A stretch of 64,000 nucleotides of DNA, taken from assembly GCF_000455325.1 (NCBI RefSeq), contig NZ_HG322951.1, positions 979,005-1,043,004 on the forward strand. The letters run 5' to 3'. The stretch is from Mycolicibacterium septicum DSM 44393 (GTDB lineage Bacteria > Actinomycetota > Actinomycetes > Mycobacteriales > Mycobacteriaceae). Shown here in pieces: positions 1 through 9,209 of this stretch (positions are counted from its first letter, which is position 1; every line of letters begins with the position of its first letter). The notes below the pieces were generated by a model that had not been told where the DNA came from, ran no database searches, and saw only the letters and a list, made by a program, of their open reading frames with translations. The position numbers were made by a program, and so were the translations under genes.

Positions 1-732
1 GACGACATCGACATCGACGCCGCGGTCGAGTACCGGGTCGGTGCACTCGCCGCGCAGGACCCTGATGATGCGTTCTACCTCGCGACGGTCCGCGACCGCA
101 GGGACCTGTCGGTACTGATCCTTCTTGACGTCTCTGCGTCGACGGCCGAACTCGGCGTGGGCCGCGTTCGGATCCACGATCATCAACGCGCCGCGGTGGC
201 TGGTCTTGCTTCCACGCTGCACCGGCTGGGTGATCGCGTGGCCGTGTACGCGTTCAGCTCCCGCGGCCGCCACGACGTGCGGTTGACGACGCTGAAGGCT
301 TTCGCCGAACACGGCGACCAAGCGCTGCTGATGCGTCTGCAGCACCTGCAACCATCCGGATACTCCCGCCTGGGTGCTGCAATCCGGCACGGGGCCAACC
401 TTATTGAGGACAATGGCGGGACGACCAGACGCCTGTTGGTTGTGATATCGGACGGGCTTGCGTTCGACGATGGGTACGACCTGGCCCGAGGTGCGCGAGA
501 CGTTCGCCGAGCACTCATGGAGGTCCGTGGTCGGGGCACCGGGTGTCTGTGCCTGACGATCGGCGCAACCGGATCGGCTGAGGACCTTCGACTCGTCTTC
601 GGCACCGCAGCGCACGCTTCGGTGCCTCGAGCCGATCAACTCGATCCCGTCATCGCCCGACTCTTCCACACGGCTTTGCGCTCGGCCGAAGTCCGCCGGC
701 ACTCTTCAACACCGAAAGGATCAGCGATCTGA
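1..732 (+). CDS. VWA-domain protein, NorD/CbbO-like (C-terminal part, 5' end outside window)
   Basis: The frame is open from the first base, so the gene starts upstream of the window. The 243 visible residues form a von Willebrand factor A domain. The metal-ion-dependent adhesion motif DVSAS lies at fragment residues 43-47, after a hydrophobic strand (LSVLILL), and a second acidic strand reads VVISDG. The stop codon overlaps the ATG of the next gene (TGATG), an AAA+ ATPase of the CbbQ/NorQ type. Paired VWA and MoxR-like ATPase genes are the CbbO/CbbQ or NorD/NorQ arrangement, in which the pair remodels or inserts metal into a partner enzyme. The partner is not visible here, so its identity is unknown. 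Confidence 0.85.
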   Translation, partial: DDIDIDAAVEYRVGALAAQDPDDAFYLATVRDRRDLSVLILLDVSASTAELGVGRVRIHDHQRAAVAGLASTLHRLGDRVAVYAFSSRGRHDVRLTTLKAFAEHGDQALLMRLQHLQPSGYSRLGAAIRHGANLIEDNGGTTRRLLVVISDGLAFDDGYDLARGARDVRRALMEVRGRGTGCLCLTIGATGSAEDLRLVFGTAAHASVPRADQLDPVIARLFHTALRSAEVRRHSSTPKGSAI

Positions 733-1583
733 TGCCGACCCCTCATGTGGTCACCGAAGACACCACCGACGCTTCTGCCGGTCCGGTGGGGCGTGTGCGT
801 CCGTTCTATCGGGCGGTGGGCAATGAAGAGCGCGTGTTCGCCGCTGCTTTCACCGAACAACTTCCTGTCTTGCTGAAGGGGCCAACGGGTTGTGGGAAAA
901 CGCGATTCGTCGAAGCAATGGCTCATGATTTGGGACGACCGCTGATCACGGTGGCGTGCCACGACGATCTGACCACCGCAGATCTCGTGGGCCGGTTCCT
1001 CTTACGTGCCGGGGAAACGGAATGGGTCGACGGACCGCTGACGCGGGCGGTGCGCGAAGGCGCGATTTGTTACCTCGACGAAGTGGTCGAAGCACGTCAG
1101 GACACCACTGTCGTGCTGCACCCGCTCGCCGATCACCGGCGGACACTGCCGATCGAACGCCTGGGAGAAACCCTCGTCGCCGGGCCAGAATTTTGCCTCG
1201 TTGTCTCCTACAACCCGGGGTACCAGAGCGTCCTCAAAGACCTCAAGGATTCGACGCGGCAACGCATGGTGGCGATCGAATTCGACTATCCTGAAGCAGA
1301 TCTGGAGGCATCGATCGTGCAGCACGAGAGCGGCGCCGACGCTCGGTCTGCCACGGACCTGGTTCGCCTGGCGCAGGCGATCAGGCGTCTGGAGGTGCCT
1401 GGGTTGCGGGAGGTTTCCTCGACCCGCGTCCTGGTCGCCGCAGCCCGCCTGGCCAAGGCCGGTCTGTCACTGCGCGAGGCCGCCGAAGCTGCCGTCATCG
1501 CGCCGCTGACCGACGACCTTGCCTTGGGCGCCAGCCTTCGCCGTCTGCTCGACCTCTACCTGGCCGATCAGCCCCACGGCTGA
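732..1583 (+). CDS. AAA+ ATPase of the CbbQ/NirQ/NorQ (MoxR) family
   Basis: A 283-residue ATPase. Walker A is GPTGCGKT at residues 50-57, Walker B ends in LDE at about 115-117, and a sensor-1 asparagine lies in YNPGYQS near 161. The C-terminal 80 residues (RVLVAAARLAKAGLSLREAAE) match the helical CbbQ C-terminal domain. The start overlaps the upstream VWA gene by one base, so the two are co-translated. Family members act with their VWA partner as a hexameric chaperone that activates or assembles a metalloenzyme in the cytoplasm. The client enzyme is probably encoded upstream of the window. Confidence 0.9.
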   Translation: MPTPHVVTEDTTDASAGPVGRVRPFYRAVGNEERVFAAAFTEQLPVLLKGPTGCGKTRFVEAMAHDLGRPLITVACHDDLTTADLVGRFLLRAGETEWVDGPLTRAVREGAICYLDEVVEARQDTTVVLHPLADHRRTLPIERLGETLVAGPEFCLVVSYNPGYQSVLKDLKDSTRQRMVAIEFDYPEADLEASIVQHESGADARSATDLVRLAQAIRRLEVPGLREVSSTRVLVAAARLAKAGLSLREAAEAAVIAPLTDDLALGASLRRLLDLYLADQPHG

Positions 1584-1588
1584 CCGAT

Positions 1589-3208
1589 TCATGCGGTGAT
1601 GATCAGTTCAGCCGCTCGCTCTCCGATCATCATCGACGCGGCGTTCGTATTGCCGCCGACGATGCTCGGCATGACCGAAGCGTCCGCCACGCGCAGTCCC
1701 TCCATGCCCCGGACCTTCAACGTGGGGTCGATGACCGCGTGCTCGTCGACGCCCATCCGGCACGTTCCGACCGGGTGATAAACGCCGGAAGCGTTGCGTC
1801 GCACGAAGTCTGCGAGGTCGCCTCCGGCCTGGTCCGGGCCGGGTAATACCTCGCGACCGACTTCCGAGGCGATTGCCGGGTGTTTGACGGTTTCCCGCAC
1901 AAGTTCCATGCCGGCCACCAAGGTCGCCAGGTCCTGCGGCTCGGACAGGTAGTTGGGATCGATCAGGGGTGCGGTGAACGGATCGGTCGAGGCCAATCGC
2001 ACCGTGCCGCGACTCTCTGGATAGATCATGGTCGGCAACAGTGACAACGAAGGCGACGGATCCACGGCCAGGTGTAGCCCCGGCTCGTCCTGATTCTCGG
2101 GATAGCCGATCGGCAGGATGAAGATCTGCAGGTCCGGGAGATCGGTACCTGTCCGGGTCCCGCTGTCCACGAACCCGACAGCCTCAAACAGTGTGTGTGC
2201 CATGAAGGTTGAGCGAGGGCGCGCACACTCCCGGACCGCGGCACCGATAAAACTCAGCGGTGAGGAGCGGCGCCCGCCGGGCGCCTGATAGGACATGGGA
2301 ACGAACAGGTGATCGTGCAGATTGTCGCCGACCGGGAGGTCGGCAATGACCTTGATTCCATGCTCGCGCAGGTGCTGTGCGTGACCGATTCCCGAGAGCA
2401 TCAGCAATCGCGGGGTGCCGAGCGACCCGGCACTGACGATCACCTCGCGGCCGGCGCGGACGGGACCGATCGATCGCCGGTTGCGCCCCGCAACCACCTC
2501 CACGCCGGTCGCTCGGCCGTTCTCGACGATGATGCGGGTCGCCGTCACGCCGGTGAGCACACGCAGATTCGGCGGTGCCTCCCGCAGGTAGCCCCGGTCG
2601 GTGCCCACCCTGCGGCCCCCGCCCGCGCTCTGCTGTATCGGCGCGACTCCTGCTTGGCGTGCGCCGTTGTAGTCCTCGTTCCTCTCGACGCAGGCGGTCT
2701 CGGCCAGTGCACTCATGAAGCTTTCGGTGACATCGGCAAGGCCGGTGGCCCGTTCCACCGCGATCGGCCCGTCGCCGCCTCGCAGTTCACTGGACCCGTC
2801 TTCGAAGCTCTCCAGTCGACGGAACGACGGCAATACATCGGAGAACCCCCAGCCTTTCGCCCCGGCCGACGCCCAGTCGTCGTAGTTCTGCCGATTGCCG
2901 CGGACAAACGCCATCCCGTTGACCACGCTGCCGCCACCGAGGACCCGGCCGTGCGATTGCGGAAGCGTGCGGCCGTTCATGTGTTGTTGCGGCACGCTGT
3001 GCGCAGGCCAGGTGACCAATCGCTGCAGCGCGGTGACTGCGTGGATGGCCCCGCACAGACCGGGAACCGTCACCAGCGGGCCCCGGCGCCGGCGTCCCGA
3101 CTCGATCAGGGTGACCGTCGCACCGGAATCGGCGAGCCGCCGGGCCACGATCGCCCCTGCGCTGCCCGACCCCACGACGACATAGTCGGCCGTCCCTGCT
3201 GGCTTCAT
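1589..3208 (-). CDS. GMC-family FAD oxidoreductase (choline dehydrogenase-like)
   Basis: A flavoprotein of about 539 residues. The N-terminal dinucleotide-binding motif GSGSAGAIVARRLADSG begins at residue 13. The GMC signature region GRVLGGGSVVNGMAF follows, and the C-terminal catalytic region contains HPVGTCRMG (active-site His) and GGNTNAASMM (second catalytic residue). The ATG at 3208 is chosen because GGAGG lies five bases upstream; the open frame continues 32 codons further with no better site. The enzyme probably oxidises an alcohol with FAD; the substrate cannot be told. It ends six bases from the convergent ATPase gene and is divergent from the mce operon. Confidence 0.9.
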   Translation of the reverse strand: MKPAGTADYVVVGSGSAGAIVARRLADSGATVTLIESGRRRRGPLVTVPGLCGAIHAVTALQRLVTWPAHSVPQQHMNGRTLPQSHGRVLGGGSVVNGMAFVRGNRQNYDDWASAGAKGWGFSDVLPSFRRLESFEDGSSELRGGDGPIAVERATGLADVTESFMSALAETACVERNEDYNGARQAGVAPIQQSAGGGRRVGTDRGYLREAPPNLRVLTGVTATRIIVENGRATGVEVVAGRNRRSIGPVRAGREVIVSAGSLGTPRLLMLSGIGHAQHLREHGIKVIADLPVGDNLHDHLFVPMSYQAPGGRRSSPLSFIGAAVRECARPRSTFMAHTLFEAVGFVDSGTRTGTDLPDLQIFILPIGYPENQDEPGLHLAVDPSPSLSLLPTMIYPESRGTVRLASTDPFTAPLIDPNYLSEPQDLATLVAGMELVRETVKHPAIASEVGREVLPGPDQAGGDLADFVRRNASGVYHPVGTCRMGVDEHAVIDPTLKVRGMEGLRVADASVMPSIVGGNTNAASMMIGERAAELIITA

Positions 3209-3233
3209 CCAAGCCTCCATTGACACTAGAATC

Positions 3234-3250
3234 ATTTCATTTTCTGAAAT
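3234..3250. promoter_or_regulatory. Inverted repeat in the GMC / mceA divergent promoter region
   Basis: ATTTCA and TGAAAT are separated by five bases inside the 122-base gap between the divergent GMC oxidoreductase and mceA. It is AT-rich against a GC-rich background and sits where an operator would be expected. The regulator is unknown and the arms are short. Confidence 0.4.
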
Positions 3251-3330
3251 ACTATCGGCAATACTGTAGCCGCCCAAGGTCGAGCGCGGTACCGGGCAGG
3301 GCAACGACGAACGACTGTCAAAACGGGGGC

Positions 3331-4554
3331 ATGGATGTCATCGACATGGACCGGGTCATGAGCCGACCGGGGCGACCGCAATACGCGCGCCTACTGGCCG
3401 GTCTGGCCACCGTTGCGGCGCTCGTGGGGGTGACGGCACTGTCGATCAGCCTGTTTCGCGGCGACTTCAGTCGGGGTCTGCCGGTGACGGTGCTCGCCCA
3501 GCGTGCCGGGTTGGTCCTCAACATCGATGCCAAGGTCAAACTGCACGGTGTCCAGATCGGCCGCGTCACCGCCATCGACGCCCGTCCCGACGGGCAGGCA
3601 GCGATCCGACTCGCGCTCGACGAATCCCAGGTGCATCTCGTGCCGGCGAACGTGCTCGTCGAGATCGCCGCGCCGACCGCGTTCGGGGCGAAGTCGATCG
3701 AACTGATCGATCCCGAACATCCGGATTCGCAGCATATTTCGGCCGGACAGGTCGTCGAAGCGCGGCATGTGATGGTCGAGATCAACACCTTGTTCGATCA
3801 GTTGACCACATTGCTCGATCACGTCGCCCCGGACAAACTCAACGAAACCCTGTCGGCGCTGGGATCGGCGCTCAGTGGGCGTGGACACCAAATCGGCCAG
3901 ACGATCGACGATTTCGATGCCTTCCTGGCCGCCACCGAGCCCGCACTACCGGCGTTGAGCCGCGAGGTGGCCGCCGCGCCCGTGGTGTTCAACACCTATG
4001 CCGACGCGGCACCGGACCTGATCACCACCATCGACAACGCCACCCGCGTCAGCCAGTCCATCGTCGACGAGCAGGACAACCTGGACGCATTCCTGCTCAG
4101 CGCTATCGGATTGGCGCAGACGGGAACCCCGGTACTCAGCCAGAACCACACCCCGCTGGCCGACGCGTTGCATCTCCTGGTCCCGACCACCGATCTGACC
4201 CGCGAATACAACGCCGCGCTGAACTGCCAGATCACCGGCATGGCGTTCATTTCGAAGTGGCAACCGCTGCGACTTCCCGGCGCCGAGGTGGCCGCCGGCC
4301 TGACGGCCGGTCAGGAACGCTACCGCTACCCCGGAGACCTGCCCAAGGCCGGATCCAAAGGCGGCCCCCGCTGTGAGAACTTGCCGTTGCCGTTTCTCTC
4401 GCGGCCCCGATGGGTGGTGGCCGATACCGGCACGAACCCGTGGAAGTACGGAAACCAAGACATCCTGGTCAATACCGACGGTCTCAAACAGTGGCTGTTC
4501 GGCCCGATCGACGGCCCGCCCCGCAACACCGCTCAGATCGGACAACCCGGATGA
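3331..4554 (+). CDS. mceA: Mce-family protein, MceA-like (first gene of the mce operon)
   Basis: The ATG at 3331 follows ACGGGGGC and gives 407 residues. A membrane segment lies at about residues 20-40 (LAGLATVAALVGVTALSISL). The MlaD/MCE domain follows (VTVLAQRAGLVLNIDAKVKL...GVQIGRVTAID), then a long helical region typical of the Mce1 domain. Six Mce proteins form the periplasm-spanning lipid channel of a mycobacterial Mce transporter. The stop overlaps mceB by four bases. The usual YrbEA and YrbEB permease genes do not precede it; a divergent GMC oxidoreductase is there instead. Confidence 0.92.
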   Translation: MDVIDMDRVMSRPGRPQYARLLAGLATVAALVGVTALSISLFRGDFSRGLPVTVLAQRAGLVLNIDAKVKLHGVQIGRVTAIDARPDGQAAIRLALDESQVHLVPANVLVEIAAPTAFGAKSIELIDPEHPDSQHISAGQVVEARHVMVEINTLFDQLTTLLDHVAPDKLNETLSALGSALSGRGHQIGQTIDDFDAFLAATEPALPALSREVAAAPVVFNTYADAAPDLITTIDNATRVSQSIVDEQDNLDAFLLSAIGLAQTGTPVLSQNHTPLADALHLLVPTTDLTREYNAALNCQITGMAFISKWQPLRLPGAEVAAGLTAGQERYRYPGDLPKAGSKGGPRCENLPLPFLSRPRWVVADTGTNPWKYGNQDILVNTDGLKQWLFGPIDGPPRNTAQIGQPG

Positions 4555-5579
4555 CGATTCGGACGGCCACGACCTTGATCAAGTTCGGCACCTTCGCGGC
4601 GGTGATGACGGTGCTGACTGCCGCGCTCTTCGTGGTTTTCGGTGAAGTCCGATCCGGTTCCAGGACAGTGTATTCAGCGGTCTTCGGCGACGTCTCGAGC
4701 CTGCGCGAAGGCGACTCGGTGCGTATGGCCGGCATCCAGATCGGGACCGTCGACAAGGTTGCATTGCGCCAGGACAAGACGGTCGAAGTAGGTTTCGACA
4801 CCGACCGTGATGTCGTCCTAACCCAAGGGACCCGCGCTGTGGTTCGCTATCTCAACCTGGTGGGCGACCGCTACCTCGAACTCGTCGACAGTCCGGGCCG
4901 CAACACCAAACTTGCTGCCGGGGCACAGATCCCGCGGGAGCGCACCGCCGGAGCACTCGATCTCGATCTGTTGCTCGGCGGACTCAAGCCAGTCATCCAG
5001 GGGCTCAACCCCGACGATGTCAACGCGCTGACCTCGTCGCTGATTGCGGTGTTCCAGGACCAGGGCACCACGGTGGACTCGCTCATGGCCAAGACCGCGT
5101 CGTTCACCAACACATTGGCCGACAACAGCGCAACCGTGCAGTCGGTCATCGACAACCTCAAGACCACGCTGCAAACCCTGTCCCAGGACAGCGATCAGTT
5201 CTCCGGAACGATTGACCGTCTGCAACGCCTCGTCGACGGGTTGTCGACGGACCGCGATCCGATCGGCGCTGCCATCGAGTCGCTCGACAACGGCACCGCG
5301 TCACTGGCCGACCTACTCACCCAGGCCCGCCCCCCACTGGCGGGCACTGTCGATCAACTCGACCGCCTGGCACCGCTGCTCGACCAAGACAAAGACCGGC
5401 TCGAGACCGGGCTGCGCATGGCGCCCGACAACTACAACAAGCTCATCCGAACCGGTGCCTACGGCAGTTTCGTGAACTACTACCTATGCGGCCTGGCGGT
5501 CCGAGTGTCTGATCTGCAGGGACGCACCGCCGAATTCCCGTGGTTCAAACAAGAAGCCGGAAGATGCGGTGAGCCCTGA
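4551..5579 (+). CDS. mceB: Mce-family protein, MceB-like
   Basis: A 342-residue protein starting in an ATGA overlap with mceA. An N-terminal membrane segment (LIKFGTFAAVMTVLTAALFVVF) is followed by an MCE domain with VRMAGIQIGTVDKVAL and YLNLVGDRYLELV. A long Mce helical domain with TLQTLSQDSDQFSGTIDRLQ follows. The short C-terminus with two cysteines (YYLCGL, GRCGEP) fits the B member of mce operons. It is one of the six subunits of the lipid-import tube. Confidence 0.92.
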   Translation: MTIRTATTLIKFGTFAAVMTVLTAALFVVFGEVRSGSRTVYSAVFGDVSSLREGDSVRMAGIQIGTVDKVALRQDKTVEVGFDTDRDVVLTQGTRAVVRYLNLVGDRYLELVDSPGRNTKLAAGAQIPRERTAGALDLDLLLGGLKPVIQGLNPDDVNALTSSLIAVFQDQGTTVDSLMAKTASFTNTLADNSATVQSVIDNLKTTLQTLSQDSDQFSGTIDRLQRLVDGLSTDRDPIGAAIESLDNGTASLADLLTQARPPLAGTVDQLDRLAPLLDQDKDRLETGLRMAPDNYNKLIRTGAYGSFVNYYLCGLAVRVSDLQGRTAEFPWFKQEAGRCGEP

Positions 5580-6646
5580 TGCTCAAGTACCGTGGCACCC
5601 ATCTCATCCGCGCCGGATTCATCGGCGTGATTGTCATAACCCTCATCATCGCGGTCGGACTGCAGCCCGAACGGTTGTGGTCACTGGCGGCCCAGATCGC
5701 CTACCGTGCCCAGTTCGCTGAAGCCGGCGGTCTCACCAGCGGCAACAAGGTGAAGATGTCCGGCGTCGCGGTCGGGACCGTTACCGACGTGTCGTTGCAG
5801 GGTCTGCAGCCGCTGGTCACCTTCAAGGTCGACAGCACAGTGCGGCTCGGTTCGGACACATCGGCCCACATCCGCACCGGCAGCCTGCTGGGTGAAAGGG
5901 TATTGGTTCTGGAATCTTCCGGCGACGGGAACCTGCAGCCGCTCGACCTGATACCGCAGACCCGGACGTCGTCTCCGTACTCGCTGACCGATGCCGTTGG
6001 CGACTTGACGCGCAACACCGGGGCGACCGACACCGCAACGCTGAATCAATCGTTGGAAACTCTGGCCACCACCATCGACCAGATCGCGCCGCAGCTCGCG
6101 CCTACCTTCGACGGACTCACCCGGCTGTCTAAATCTCTCAACAGCCGCAATCAGACACTCGCGGCATTGCTGTCGTCCACTTCCGAGGTCACCGGCATCC
6201 TCGCCGACCGCAGCCAGCAACTCAACGCACTGATCCTCAACGCCAACGACCTCGTCGACGTACTGGTTCAGCGGAGGCAGGCCATCATCGAGTTGCTCTC
6301 CAATACTTCGGCAGTGGCCCAACAACTTTCCGGCGTCATCCACGACAACGAGCAGCAGCTCGCACCTACCTTGGACAAGCTCAATTCGGTCACCGCCATG
6401 CTGGAACGCAGCCGGGACAACATCGCCAGGATGCTGCCGGCCTTGGCGAAGTTTCAGGTCACCCTCGGCGAGACGGTGGCCAACGGCTTCTACTACAACG
6501 CCTACGTCCCGGATCTGCTCCCCGGCAATTTTCTGCAACCGTTCCTCGACTACGCCTTCGGGTTCCGGCGTGGAGGCAAGCCCGGCGATCCTCCTCGCGC
6601 CGAATTCCCATTCCCTCGCAACGGGATACCGGAGGCGCCCCGCTGA
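5579..6646 (+). CDS. mceC: Mce-family protein, MceC-like
   Basis: A 355-residue protein whose ATG shares one base with the mceB stop. It has an N-terminal membrane anchor (AGFIGVIVITLIIAVGL), an MCE domain containing KVKMSGVAVGTVTDVSLQ, and a helical domain with repeated Gln/Asn-rich heptads up to about residue 300. Unlike some MceC proteins it has no long proline-rich tail; the C-terminus ends in a short basic and proline-containing segment. It is the third subunit of the Mce transporter. Confidence 0.92.
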   Translation: MLKYRGTHLIRAGFIGVIVITLIIAVGLQPERLWSLAAQIAYRAQFAEAGGLTSGNKVKMSGVAVGTVTDVSLQGLQPLVTFKVDSTVRLGSDTSAHIRTGSLLGERVLVLESSGDGNLQPLDLIPQTRTSSPYSLTDAVGDLTRNTGATDTATLNQSLETLATTIDQIAPQLAPTFDGLTRLSKSLNSRNQTLAALLSSTSEVTGILADRSQQLNALILNANDLVDVLVQRRQAIIELLSNTSAVAQQLSGVIHDNEQQLAPTLDKLNSVTAMLERSRDNIARMLPALAKFQVTLGETVANGFYYNAYVPDLLPGNFLQPFLDYAFGFRRGGKPGDPPRAEFPFPRNGIPEAPR

Positions 6647-7992
6647 TGACGACATCCCGGATCCGGCGGATCGCCACCGTTGTGCTGATCACGATCATCG
6701 CGGCCGCAGCGACATGGCTCACCCGTGTGACCCTGTTCGCCCCGAAGACGATCACCGCGTACTTCACCCATGCCAGCTCCATCTACCCGCGCGATCAGGT
6801 CCGGGTTGCCGGGGTCGCCGTGGGGACCATCGAGGCGATCCACCCCGAGGGCACCCAGACGAGGGTGACCATGCAACTCGACAGAAAGGTGCCGATCCCC
6901 GCCAACACCAGCGCCGTCATCGTCGCGCCAAACCTCGTTTCCGCCCGCTATATTCAGCTTGTCGCGCCCAGTGCGGCCAGCGCCGACGTCATCGCAGACG
7001 GAGCGCTGATCCCGCTTGACCGCACCGCAGTGCCCGTCGACTGGGACGAAGTCAAACAACAATTGACGCGCCTGGCCACCGATCTGGGGCCCCACAACGG
7101 CATCTCGTCCACCTCGGCGGCTCGGTTCGTCGACAGTGCGGCCAACGCCATGAACGGCAACGGCGACAAGCTGCGCCAGACCCTGGCCGAACTGTCTGGA
7201 GTTGGACGCATCCTGGCTGATGGCGGCGGAAACATCGCCGACATCCTGAAGAACCTGCAGGTGTTCGTCAGCGCGCTCAAAGAGAGCAATGTGCAAATCG
7301 TCCAATTCCAGAACCGGTTCGCCACGCTCACCAGCACGCTGGACAACAGCAGGTCAGAACTGGATGCCGCGCTGACCAACCTGTCGGCGGTCACCGGTGA
7401 GATCCAGACCTTCGTCGCCGGCACCCGCGACAAGACCAGCGAACAACTGCAGCGCCTGACCAACGTCACACAGACCCTGGTCGATCACCGCAAAGACCTC
7501 GAGCAGGTGCTCCACGTGGCACCGCATGCCCTGGCCAACACCGTCAACATGTTCGACCCCCAGATGGGTTCGGGGGCAGGTGCATTCGTGTTGACGAACT
7601 TCTCCAATCCTGTCCAGTTCATCTGCTCAGCCATCGGTGCGGTCGCCAACGTGACCGCCTCCGAAACCGGAAAACTGTGCGCCCAGTACCTCGGACCCGG
7701 ACTCAATGCCGCGAGCTTCAACATGCTGCCGTTCCCGATCAACCCGTTCCTGGCGAAATCACCGCCACCGGAAGACCTGATCTATTCCGAGCCGGGTCTC
7801 ATGCCCGGGGGCGCCGGCCCCACGCCCGGGCCGCCCGAAATACCGCCGGCTATATCGGCTTACGACCCCGCACCCGGTACACCCCATCCCGACAGCCTGC
7901 CCGAGATGCTGCTACCCGCCGCGCAGCCACCGCCACCCGCCGAACCTCAACCCGGCACGCCACCACAACCGACAGGGACCCCACCGCCGTGA
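6646..7992 (+). CDS. mceD: Mce-family protein, MceD-like
   Basis: A 448-residue protein that overlaps mceC by one base. A membrane anchor (IATVVLITIIAAAATWLT) is followed by an MCE domain with QVRVAGVAVGTIEAIHPEG, a long helical domain, and a proline-rich tail from about residue 375 (PPPAEPQPGTPPQPTGTPPP). The proline-rich tail is characteristic of MceD proteins. It precedes the MceE lipoprotein gene, whose start overlaps this stop codon. Confidence 0.92.
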   Translation: MTTSRIRRIATVVLITIIAAAATWLTRVTLFAPKTITAYFTHASSIYPRDQVRVAGVAVGTIEAIHPEGTQTRVTMQLDRKVPIPANTSAVIVAPNLVSARYIQLVAPSAASADVIADGALIPLDRTAVPVDWDEVKQQLTRLATDLGPHNGISSTSAARFVDSAANAMNGNGDKLRQTLAELSGVGRILADGGGNIADILKNLQVFVSALKESNVQIVQFQNRFATLTSTLDNSRSELDAALTNLSAVTGEIQTFVAGTRDKTSEQLQRLTNVTQTLVDHRKDLEQVLHVAPHALANTVNMFDPQMGSGAGAFVLTNFSNPVQFICSAIGAVANVTASETGKLCAQYLGPGLNAASFNMLPFPINPFLAKSPPPEDLIYSEPGLMPGGAGPTPGPPEIPPAISAYDPAPGTPHPDSLPEMLLPAAQPPPPAEPQPGTPPQPTGTPPP

Positions 7993-9209
7993 TCAATAGC
8001 TCAGCGTTAAGGCGATGGGTGAGCGCCGGCTGTTGCATCCTGGTGGCCTCGACTGCTGGATGTGCCTTCCAGGGCGTCAACTCCCTGCCTCTGCCCGGCG
8101 CCGTCGGGCGCGGACCGGACGCCCGGGCCTACCATGTCGAAATCGCCAATGTCGGTACGCTCGAAGCGAATTCACCGGTGATGATCAACGACGTCGTCGT
8201 CGGCAGCATCTCCGGGATGAAGGTCAAGGCCGGCCACGCCGACGTCGAGGTGTCGATTCGCCCCGACGTCTCGGTACCAGCGAATGCCGTGGCCACCATC
8301 GGTCAGACCAGCCTCCTCGGATCAAGTCACTTGGCCCTCGATCCGCCCGCCGACCAACCGCCGGCCGGGCAGTTGCCTGCGGGCGCGACACTCACCCTGA
8401 ATCAATCGTCCACCTATCCCACCACCGAGGAGACCCTGGCCGCAGTGTCGGCCCTGATCAACTCCGGGGGCCTGGGTCAGATCGGCGACATCATCCACAA
8501 CATGAATGCCGCACTGTCCGGTCACGAACCGCAGTTGCGTGACCTGCTCGGGCGGCTGGACCGGCTGGTGGGCACCTTCGATGCGCAGCGCGGCGACATG
8601 GTCGAAGCGATGCGCGCCGTGGATCGGCTCGCCGGCACGTTCGGTGCACAGAAAGACGTACTGACGCGTGCGCTGCGCACAATGCCGGGTGCGATGGATG
8701 TTCTGGTCCGGCAGCGTCCCAGGTTCACCGCCGCGCTGCGCGAACTCGGGACATTCGCCGATACCGCACACCAGGTGGTCAACGACACCCAGGCCGACTT
8801 GGTCGCGAATCTGCACAACCTCGAGCCGACCCTGTGCGGTTTGGCCAACGTCGGGCCGGACCTGGACCGGGGGCTGGCATTCCTGTCGAGTTATCCGCTC
8901 ACCCAGGACTTCATCGACCGTGCCGTACGGGGGGACTACATCAACCTGTTCGCCGTCATCGACCTCACGGTCAACCGGCTCAAGAGCGGAATGTTTCTCG
9001 GAACCCGTTGGGGCCAAGAAGGTCTGACACTGGTACCGGCACCCGGGGACCCCGGTTACGACGCCTACTACAGCGACAACCCGCTTGGGGTCGGCGTCGC
9101 CCCTCCGATGACACCGAAACCCACCGGGCTTCCCGATGGCGCAGGGCCGCCTCCGCCGCGGGTTCCCGGCGCACCACTGCCCACCGACGGCGCCATCGGA
9201 GGCTGCTGA
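7989..9209 (+). CDS. mceE: Mce-family lipoprotein, MceE-like (LprK-type)
   Basis: The GTG at 7989 overlaps the mceD stop and gives 406 residues. The N-terminus is a lipoprotein signal ending in the lipobox ASTAGC near residue 20; the cysteine would be lipid-modified. The MCE domain follows (VEIANVGTLEANSPVMINDV, then VGSISGMKVKAGH) and then the Mce helical domain. The MceE position in mce operons is regularly a lipoprotein. An upstream in-frame extension into mceD coding sequence is rejected because it would remove the signal peptide from the N-terminus. Confidence 0.93.
   Translation: MINSSALRRWVSAGCCILVASTAGCAFQGVNSLPLPGAVGRGPDARAYHVEIANVGTLEANSPVMINDVVVGSISGMKVKAGHADVEVSIRPDVSVPANAVATIGQTSLLGSSHLALDPPADQPPAGQLPAGATLTLNQSSTYPTTEETLAAVSALINSGGLGQIGDIIHNMNAALSGHEPQLRDLLGRLDRLVGTFDAQRGDMVEAMRAVDRLAGTFGAQKDVLTRALRTMPGAMDVLVRQRPRFTAALRELGTFADTAHQVVNDTQADLVANLHNLEPTLCGLANVGPDLDRGLAFLSSYPLTQDFIDRAVRGDYINLFAVIDLTVNRLKSGMFLGTRWGQEGLTLVPAPGDPGYDAYYSDNPLGVGVAPPMTPKPTGLPDGAGPPPPRVPGAPLPTDGAIGGC

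Noticed and set aside
2309..3223. Long forward open frame inside the GMC gene
   Set aside because: It lies wholly opposite the GMC oxidoreductase, has no motifs and is a high-GC shadow frame.
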